A stretch of 64,000 bases of DNA from Acanthosepion pharaonis (lineage: Eukaryota > Mollusca > Cephalopoda > Sepiida > Sepiidae): positions 1,906,501 to 1,970,500 of the forward strand of contig CAHIKZ030005642.1 in NCBI GenBank assembly GCA_903632075.3. Direction: 5' to 3'. The notes under the pieces are model-generated. The model made no database searches, was not told the DNA's origin, and worked only from the letters and a program-made list of their open reading frames with translations. Numbering within the stretch: position 1 is the first letter of the stretch; each line of letters begins with the position of its first letter. Below, one piece after another: positions 57,226-64,000 of the stretch. A program made the position numbers and the translations under genes.

Positions 57226-58194
57226 TATACACAGGAAGGAAAAAAAATTAAAAAAATTATAGATAATCAATATGTGACTGACAAACGTGTATAATGAATG
57301 ATTTTGAAACTATTCCACAGTTTATTGATATTGTTTTCATAAGGTTAGAAATGAAAAAGAAAAATGACAGAGGAATTCACATCTGGGAGTTATTTTTACA
57401 AAAAACTATAAAGTAAAATATGACTTTTATTGATAGAATGTTTTTAACAATTAATAGACATTCGAATATTAATAAAATCTCTTTAGTTTTTAATTGAATT
57501 TTGATGATTGACAAGAATTTTCTTCATTGTTCCTTTTATCTTTTACATTTGAGAATTATCTTATAAACAAAATGTTTTTATATATTGCAGTACCAAAGCT
57601 TTCTTATAAGGAGACATTCCTGTTAACGATGTCTAGGAAATTTGAGACGTTTGCTCCGATTCTGAAATTCAAATTCTGTCCAATTTTATTCTCTCATTTT
57701 CATCATTGAGTGAGAATTGCAGATTTCTATCATTTATTCCAAAGTGGCCCAGTTTGTGTTTTTTATTTTTTTATCCCAAGGATTTGCACTTAGGGTCACA
57801 AACATGAAATAATGCTTCTGTAATTTCAGTAGCAAATGATTTTATGGGGTCAGTTTGGAGAGCCTTTTAACGTTAAAGGGCTCCAATTAGTTACTCGTTG
57901 GTGGAGAGGGTCAGTTAGATTCATGACTTTTCTAAAAGTATCAATGTGAATGGAGTTTGAATGGTTTATTGATTTTATTCTCTATGATTTAACCATTAGG
58001 CTGTCAATACCTCTTGCTGAAAAGTATATTTGATATATGAAAGCGGTCAAAAATAAATTGGGTAATTTGTATAGTTCACTCCCTCTCCCTTATCAGAGGT
58101 AATTAACCCTTTGGATGCACAATATAAAATGTACTTCAAGTTCAGCTGATATTATTTTCAGCAAAAAGAATCAATGGTTGTTGTTGTTGTTTTC
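57226..58194. other. No confident gene
   Basis: The short plus frame at 57570-57709 (VPKLSYKETFLLTMSRKFET) has protein-like composition but no recognised family. The rest is AT-rich. Confidence 0.3.
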
Positions 58195-58460
58195 ATGTCC
58201 AGATGACCCATCATCATCATTGTCATCATGTAGACTGACCTCACTTGATGACTGTCATCATCATCATCCTCATCATCATATAAACTGACCTCACTTGATG
58301 TCATCATCATCATCATGTAAAATGACCTCAACTGATGATTGTCATCATCATCGTCATCATGTAAAATGACCTCAATTGATGAATCATCATCATCATCATG
58401 TAAACTGACCTCAATTGATAGCTGTCATATTCAACATGTGAACTAATGTCACTTGATGAT
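58195..58460. repeat. Minisatellite of about 40 bp with a GAT core
   Basis: About six units, each with TGTAAACTGACCTCACTTGA or a close variant followed by a variable number of CAT triplets (ATG on the other strand). On the minus strand one frame of the best 39-bp unit encodes SSIEVSLHDDDDD. Confidence 0.92.
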
Positions 58461-58624
58461 CTGTCATCATTATTTCTACAAAAAGATTCTGAATAAATTA
58501 CTTTCTTATGCATAAATTCATCTTTTCTTTTTGAAGAAGTGACTGGTTGACCAGCATTTTTGGAAGAGTCAAGGTGCTGCCATTTTGTTACTGGTCTATC
58601 ATTTCTACTTCCCACAACTAGTGA
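58410..58624 (-). CDS. Exon-like ORF running into a minisatellite, unrecognised
   Basis: Minus-strand acceptor GCTTATTCTCATACAG is followed in phase 0 by SLVVGSRNDRPVTKWQHLDS, SKNAGQPVTSSKRKDEF and SESFCRNNDDRSSSDISSHV. The polar, serine- and lysine-rich content suggests a disordered region. The end is uncertain: each minisatellite unit offers a weak donor (GAG|GTCAGT), the first at 58410; without splicing, the frame goes on to a stop at 58328. No homologue recognised. Confidence 0.38.
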
Positions 58625-58734
58625 CTGTATGAGAATAAGCTTTTACCAGTTGGTAGTGACACCAAACAGTCAGTCTACATACTAAAAACCATGTTTTAAT
58701 TAGAAAGCTTGGAAATGGAGAAGTGTTGTGTTAA

Positions 58735-58860
58735 ATGCATTGACAAGGAAGGAGATTGTTGAAAAATAGATATTTATTTTGTAAAAGAAATGCTTCTTCC
58801 TCATTGCACCATAGACTTATCTACATACACCCACATGTATATTCCTGGCGTACCATATCT
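58735..58860 (+). pseudogene. mariner transposase end fragment
   Basis: TGCATTGACAAGGAAGGAGA then TTGTTGAAAAATAG parallels 56560-56645 and continues with GAAATGCTTCTTCCTCATTG, so the two loci share about 90 bp of the same element end. Confidence 0.55.
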
Positions 58861-59057
58861 AACAACCTATCATGAGATCTTTTTTTCTTTAAAACAAATT
58901 TGAAAAAATAAAAAGATTCATATGAGTGGGGAATAAACAGTTTCTGTTCCACCTCATTTCTGCTTTTTCTGACAGTTTGTGGCAAAGCAACAAGGAAAAA
59001 TGCCTAGTCTCAAGAATTCCAACCTTGTAGCAGAACCTCTCAATTTATTTCAGCCAA

Positions 59058-59220
59058 GGTGGAGGTACAGAGTGGCCTGACAGTTACTAGCCTAGAAAAT
59101 GGAATTGGAAAGCCAAGTTTCAGCTAAGGCTTTCTATATTCATTTTATATTAATACCCTTTGGGGAGGCATGAAACCACATCTCCCTCAGATATGGATAA
59201 ATGGAAGTGTGGTTGGGTTC
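59058..59220 (+). mobile_element. SINE family A, diverged fragment
   Basis: GAAAGCCAAGTTTCAGCTAA (head with B-box remnant), ATTAATACCCTTTGGGGAGG and CATGAAACCACATCTCC keep the family order. Confidence 0.55.
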
Positions 59221-59519
59221 CTTGAGTTCTGTAAAACAGTCTACTTAAGAGAAGTTTAAATTCACAGAAAAGAAAAAAAACTATAACTTAGCAGTTGTTC
59301 TACCTGGTCCCAAGTCCAGGTGAGAAATGGAATGTGATGCAGTTGAAATTTGGACCATAGCCCCAAGACCCAGTTTGGAAAAAGAAATACAATAGCTATG
59401 GAAATAATGAATAAAGCTCTAATGAATCCATGTCACATAGATTCAAAATAGACATTGCCCAATATGCCTTGTCACACACACACACAAACACACACAGATA
59501 TTTGTGGTAGTGTAGCAGA

Positions 59520-59870
59520 TATATACAGGTAGTGTAATGCATATTGGTGCTAAAAGTGGAATTGGTGAGATAAGTTGAAATTCTGGCCTAGACTATTATT
59601 GCCTTCACTTCTACACAAATGCCACTGTGAAAGGCAAGAAACTATTATCCCCTCATCCATGGGTTAAATAGCAAGGTGGACTGGGGTCTCCAGCCTTGGG
59701 TAGCAACCAGCCTAAGAGAAGCAAAATTCTAGAAACCAAAATGTGGATAAGGCAAGGGGAAACTTCTCCACTATTCCTCCCATCTATGGGTTAAATAGCA
59801 AAGAAGACTGGGTTCTCTAGCCTTGGTTGACATTCAGTCTAGAAGAAGGAAAACCTTTAACTCAAGCCTA
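59520..59870 (+). mobile_element. Two diverged SINE family A pieces in tandem
   Basis: The first has GAGATAAGTTGAAATTCTGG, CTCATCCATGGGTTAAATAG and CAGCCTTGGGTAGCAACCAG. The second repeats CCATCTATGGGTTAAATAGC and CTAGCCTTGGTTGACATTCA about 120 bp later. Similar wording in the same direction indicates a duplication or two insertions. Confidence 0.6.
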
Positions 59871-60256
59871 AGGAGGACTGTATAGAGACCTTTTGGCACA
59901 CTATGCACCATATCTTTGTCAACAGTTCTGAAAAGTGAGTCTGGTTCTAGACAAATGTAAGCCTTCATCAAATCATATATGTTGGCAATTTACAGGGTTA
60001 ATTCTAAAAATGAACTGTTGTGTACTCATATGTTGAAATTAATAGGAGAGCACACACACACACATATATTTTGAATAATAAAAAATATTAAAAAATTAAA
60101 ATCTTCAGACACACTGGCTTGTATATTAATATTCTTTCATTTTTATTATTTCAGTTAGATTCCTCGACTAGTTTTGGCTGACATGGCCATCATCAGGAGA
60201 AAAAAAATTTTTCTACTCGTTATTAGCAGTGAACTACAGAAATGAATGACTTGATG
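59871..60256. other. Unassigned sequence
   Basis: A short CA/TA tract at 60051-60068. No gene. Confidence 0.35.
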
Positions 60257-60367
60257 GAGAAAGGATATTGAAAAGTTCACAGACTAACCAAGAAGCTATT
60301 TCCAATACAATTTGGTCAGATTTTGTAAAGTGGGATGGGTTTTAAGCTTTTCAGCACCTTCTCATAA
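60257..60367. mobile_element. Mini mariner-type MITE
   Basis: About 110 bp: left end GAGAAAGGATATTGAAAAGT with ACTAACCAAGAAGC, right end (complement) TGAGAAGGTGCTGAAAAGCT. Same end family as 22022-22124 and the mariner at 27652-28901. Confidence 0.72.
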
Positions 60368-61589
60368 GAGGTTTTTAAGTCATACTTCTTTTTAGGCTTA
60401 ACTTACTTTACAAGTCAGATATCTGTTTTTTTTTGTTTTTTGCTTTTAGCAGGTCAGCTGCCATTTGAACCTTCTTGATAAAAATGTAGGCCATTCTTTC
60501 TGGACTGAGAAAAAGGAAATGTCTCTTTTCTTTGTTGTCATTGAAAAGTTTTGCCTTGAGCAAGTGATTATGCCTATGAAGTTTACTCTCTCATGTTACA
60601 GCCAGGAAATGATGGTCTAAAGATGGCATCATTATTAACCCAACTGACCTTGTCTTCTTCTTCCCCTTCCCTCCCCTATGAGCTAATTTCTTACACAGAT
60701 GATAAAAAAAACCAAGAAAATAATTGTTGACAAGATGGGTATCCAACTAGAATACCATTACCATTATAAACTTTATCCCATTATAATGGGTTTTGAATCA
60801 TTTTGAACTGGTTGATCCCCTCTTGATAGAATGACCTCCCCAACATCTCAAGAATTTGATAACATCCAAAAGAACAGAACAACTTATGAATACTCTCATG
60901 TCTACTTTGTGTGTGTGTGTGTGTGTGTAATATCTCTTTAAAGTAAATGGAAATGCATAGGATTATTTGAATAGTAAATCTCGCAATCTGCAGCCATTTC
61001 ATTTAACCATTGATCTATTCAAGATCAGTTGTAATTTAACTTTTATACCTCTCTTCACTGATTGTTGTTTACTTGCCATTTGTCTTCAAACCAACTATGG
61101 TCATTTAGACGAGAGAACTTTCTATGTCTGATCAGTTTCAATTTTGAGTTAAATTTTATTCTTTCGTTTTTATTTGTATAAATGTGGAATTTTAGCATCT
61201 GTGCCTTTTTAAAGAGATTTTGCACAAAATAACTTGACTGACAGACCTGGTTTAAAAAAACATCTTATTGGTGTTGATTGCCAAGCTCTTTACCATAAAG
61301 CCACCCATACACTCTTGAATAATAAATATTGTGGATTTATATTGTTTAAGAAAAACTGTTTTGAGGAAGAGTTGCTTTTTGTTATATTCCATGCTAAGGG
61401 AATAAATACTTGACACCAGGTGGATAATAGAAGAAAGGTTTATTGTACACAACAAGTACAATATGTAATACAGTACAGTTATACACATAGGTCAATCTAG
61501 TAGTGAGTGCCACTAACTGGAAGGTCGGACATGCTTGTGTTGTCTCACTTTCAATCTTCCTCAAGTCTCTCGTAGACAGTAGACTTTAT
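60368..61589. other. No gene seen
   Basis: A (GT)n tract at 60909-60928. The minus ORFs nearby (60781-61002 and 61252-61488) lack recognised domains. Confidence 0.4.
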
Positions 61590-61755
61590 AGGTACTTACT
61601 ACCTATAGTGTAATCATTCATGGGGGTGACTGGTTATTCCATTACATCACTTTTTAACCCATAGGATGGACCCATGCCTTTCCTAAGTGCATTAATCAGC
61701 TAGGATTTGAACTCGGTTTGCTGAGTTCACTTTCTGCATTGATAACCGATATTTG
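61590..61755 (-). mobile_element. SINE family A-like fragment
   Basis: TTAACCCATAGGATGGACCC, CATGCCTTTCCTAAGTGCAT and GATTTGAACTCGGTTTGCTG (complement of a head with B box AACCGAGTTCAAATCC) keep the family layout at low similarity. Confidence 0.5.
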
Positions 61756-61858
61756 AAGCATATTAGCAAGGTGTTTTTCATTGTGGTTTTTCTTAAATGT
61801 TTTCCTTTCCTAAAACCTGCCTGTTTCTGTCACTGCTTTTCTTATTACTTGTTCTCAG

Positions 61859-61860
<2 letters not shown>

Positions 61861-61910
<50 letters not shown>
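61861..61910. repeat. (TA)n microsatellite
   Basis: About 25 TA units, then a T run. IYIYIY ORFs here are repeat translations. Confidence 0.97.
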
Positions 61911-61919
<9 letters not shown>

Positions 61920-61921
<2 letters not shown>

Positions 61922-62630
61922 GCATATCACCTCATGCAAGGTGGGAGTGCCACAGGCACGCAAAGTGTTACAGAGAATGAGAGCAAGAGTAAAGAGGGGG
62001 TTGTTTGAGGAAAGGATATAGAAGATGGGGATCAGGATCAAGGCATCAGAAGATGTTGATTGACATTACATTTGAATATTTGAAGATTATAGTTATCAAA
62101 GGAGCAAGTAAGAGGGAGGGAGTTCCATTGATGGGAAGCGTGAGATAAGAAGCTGTTGGAATAGAAGAGATGACTATATTTAACCGTTTCAACAATGAAA
62201 GGGTGGGACAGAGATGCCAGCTTAACAGTATGCTTAAATTCATGCAGCCTGGGAACCAGTGAAAGTAGCTTGTCAGAGCAGTTGCCATGAAAATACTTGT
62301 AGAAGAGACAACACGTCTGTGAGAGAGTGACTGTAGACGAGATGCCAGATTGGGACCTATTACATTGCATATCTGTCTCTGGATTTTGTTGAGGACCTCA
62401 AAATGAACAGTGAGGGCATCAAACCATATATGGCAACAGTATTCAATGCAAGGATAAATAGTAGATTTGTAGATTTGAAGGATGGATTCAGGCAAGAAAA
62501 ACCTTCTGGCGCAACACAGAGAACCAACTTTCCTTGCGGTAGATGAAGCTATTGATTCAATATAGTTGTTCCACCTTTTATGTATTCTTGGCCTTCTAGT
62601 TATTTTATCTATTTTTATGATCTTTTTCAC
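61920..62630 (-). pseudogene. LINE reverse transcriptase 3' part (CR1/Jockey-like), best copy
   Basis: The minus frame from 62630 reads RPRIHKRWNNYIESIASSTA, RKVGSLCCARRFFLPESILQ, IYKSTIYPCIEYCCHIWFDA and VLNKIQRQICNVIGPNLASR. After a frameshift near 62340 a second frame gives CCLFYKYFHGNCSDKLLSLV and HQWNSLPLTCSFDNYNLQIF, ending at 62038. These are the thumb and C-terminal blocks of CR1/Jockey-type reverse transcriptases. 61920-62040 may be its 3' untranslated part. One frameshift only, so younger than the copy at 5383. Confidence 0.88.
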
Positions 62631-62639
62631 AATGAATTG

Positions 62640-63384
62640 AATATTACTTTTGTTTGTTTTTCTTTCCCTTACTCATTTTTAATCCTAAATTCAGTTTAAG
62701 TTATTGACCATTTCTTGTAAAACATTTGATGATTTTGATCTTAGGAAAATATCATGAGCAGATCAGAGTTTAAATAGTCTCAGTTGCTGTCTATCTATAT
62801 GCATTGCAGATCATGCATGTTTCAAGCTCTTCCCTTTCATTATAGCTTCTTCTACTCTTTTCAAGGTCATCTGTTTCTTTTGTATGTTTAATTCTTTGTT
62901 GATTAATTCTGTGTTTTCAATTTTATCTCTTTATAGTAAAAACTATGTTCCTCTGCTTTTACATTATTTCAGGTGTTGACTTTGAGTTATCTCCCTTTGT
63001 TTTCTCTGTTATTCATCTTTGTTATTTGCATCATTCCCAAAATATCTGCTTTTGATTTGACTTGAAATTTGGTGATCTTTGCACCAGTTTTCTTTCTGAG
63101 AATTATATTGATCTTGTCAAATTTGACTCTGTAAGCTACCATTCTATAAGTGCTTTTTATATTAACCGTTTTTATGACCATTTTTAATAGTACTGCTTTT
63201 ATCAACAATTAAGTCAATTTCATTTTGTTTCTCACACTGATTTTATTAGTTATAATGTTTGCAATAGCAGCCTTCAATGAGTCCTTGATATTGTGGGCTG
63301 CTCGTTGGTCTCCCCCTTGACAACACTCTTTGCTCACCCACCCCAGATGAATGTGAATTGGTGTGCATCTTGATATAAATATAT
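62640..63384. other. No gene seen
   Basis: AT- and T-rich sequence; the minus ORFs at 62987-63208 and 63209-63478 lack recognised domains. Confidence 0.4.
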
Positions 63385-63660
63385 TTTGGGCATGTGGCTG
63401 AATGGTTAGAATGTTCACTTTCTGACCATGAGACCCAGGTTCAAATCTCACCATAGACTTATTCAGACTTTTGATCATATTACATAAAGCACACTTTCCC
63501 AGAAACTGTAACTAAGGTCTGCTCAGCATTGTTTCAGTTTAAACCACCGCTGGGCTCTGTGGGTGTTGAACAAACACAAATATACCTGAGCAGGTGTCTG
63601 CAACAAGGATGAGATAGACCTCATCTCAGAAATGAGTGACCATCCAGTCAGCCATCTATC
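63385..63660 (+). mobile_element. tRNA-derived SINE, distinct family
   Basis: A box TGGCTGAATGG at 63395-63405 and B box GGTTCAAATCT at 63438-63448, about 32 bp apart, the usual tRNA spacing. The following body (AAAGCACACTTTCCCAGAAA, AACCACCGCTGGGCTCTGTG, GACCTCATCTCAGAAATGAG) matches neither family A nor B, except that CTCATCTCAGAAAT is also seen near B ends. It ends at CA/TA repeats. Imperfect stems argue against a working tRNA. Confidence 0.65.
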
Positions 63661-63663
63661 CAT

Positions 63664-63664
63664 C

Positions 63665-63718
<54 letters not shown>
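63664..63718. repeat. CA-TA-CA compound microsatellite
   Basis: CACACACATACATA, then TATATA and ACACACACACACAC at the 3' side of the SINE. Confidence 0.93.
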
Positions 63719-64000
63719 ATAGAGAAATATGGTACTGCTATGTTATTTGATTCTGTTTTCTTATGTATGTGGGTGAAGGGACCTAGGCTTTAGTCTTTTC
63801 TTCAAAACAGCTTTTCCTTACATGTAACGAGGAAACTAAATCTTTATAGGAGTATAATTTCTCTCCTGTCTTTTTATTCCACGCCCCTCAGCTGGTCACC
63901 AAGACCTGTTTGCCACAAATGCTGACTCCCACTGATGAATATTCTCCCCACAATTCCAGACAACTAGATGTCAGTCCTTTGGCTTTTTCTGATGATTGGC
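63719..64000. other. Unassigned sequence at window end
   Basis: No feature recognised. A somewhat higher-GC stretch at 63880-63960 (CACGCCCCTCAGCTGGTCAC) carries no clear frame. Confidence 0.4.

Noticed and set aside
61753..62021. ORFs with IYIYIY
   Set aside because: (TA)n translation; part of a LINE 3' region and microsatellite.
63385..63460. tRNA gene
   Set aside because: A and B boxes fit but acceptor and anticodon stems do not pair well, and a SINE body follows.

Overview
This window looks like a piece of a large, AT-rich, repeat-heavy animal genome. It has no bacterial gene organisation, operons, rRNA operon or CRISPR. Almost every sizeable recognisable signal is a degraded transposable element: mariner transposases, LINE reverse-transcriptase 3' ends, tRNA- and 5S-rRNA-derived SINEs, fold-back elements, and many (TA)n, (CA)n, (GATA)n and minisatellite tracts. 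The SINE density, mariner diversity and sparse short exons suggest a marine invertebrate, perhaps a mollusc such as a cephalopod. That is inference; nothing here proves the taxon.

Layout. 0-9 kb: one copy of a 2.1-kb non-coding repeat, a mariner pseudogene, a SINE, and three or four LINE relics on both strands. 9-15 kb: a SINE-poor stretch with a higher-complexity patch at 11.9-12.35 kb that could hold a first exon. 15-17 kb: two (GATA)n arrays flanking a chimeric 5S-tRNA SINE. 17-38 kb: dense SINEs of two main families (A and B below), a 260-bp near-perfect palindrome, a full-span mariner relic with matching short MITEs, and a pair of TIR elements. 38.6-41.2 kb: a second, very similar copy of the 2.1-kb repeat. 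41-47 kb: mostly unique sequence with a LINE relic and one exon-like ORF. 47-58 kb: (TA)n-rich, with a long fold-back element, an internally deleted mariner and three copies of a SINE-like family (C) carrying an internal minisatellite, plus an exon-like terminal ORF on the minus strand. 58-64 kb: an exon-like ORF running into an acidic-coding minisatellite, more SINE fragments, a LINE relic and another tRNA-derived SINE.

Names used here are local labels. Family A = tRNA-headed SINE with body motif GGAAAGGTATGAATCC and later GTTGCCATCCAAGGCTATAG (written on the opposite strand). Family B = tRNA-headed SINE with body motif GAAATAAAGGGTTCAGTTCG and 3' motif GATGAGGACAATAGTC. Family C = element with a unique 5' head, internal ~30-bp repeats and the 3' tail TAAATAACCC..TTGATATGCTG. 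The 5S-tRNA SINE shares the family A body and the family C tail.

No intact transposase, reverse transcriptase or confidently identified host gene was found. The exon candidates are ORFs with plausible splice signals and no recognised homology. The best new biology here is repeat biology: the 5S-tRNA chimeric SINE, the 3' tail shared between unrelated heads, and the coding-looking minisatellite.
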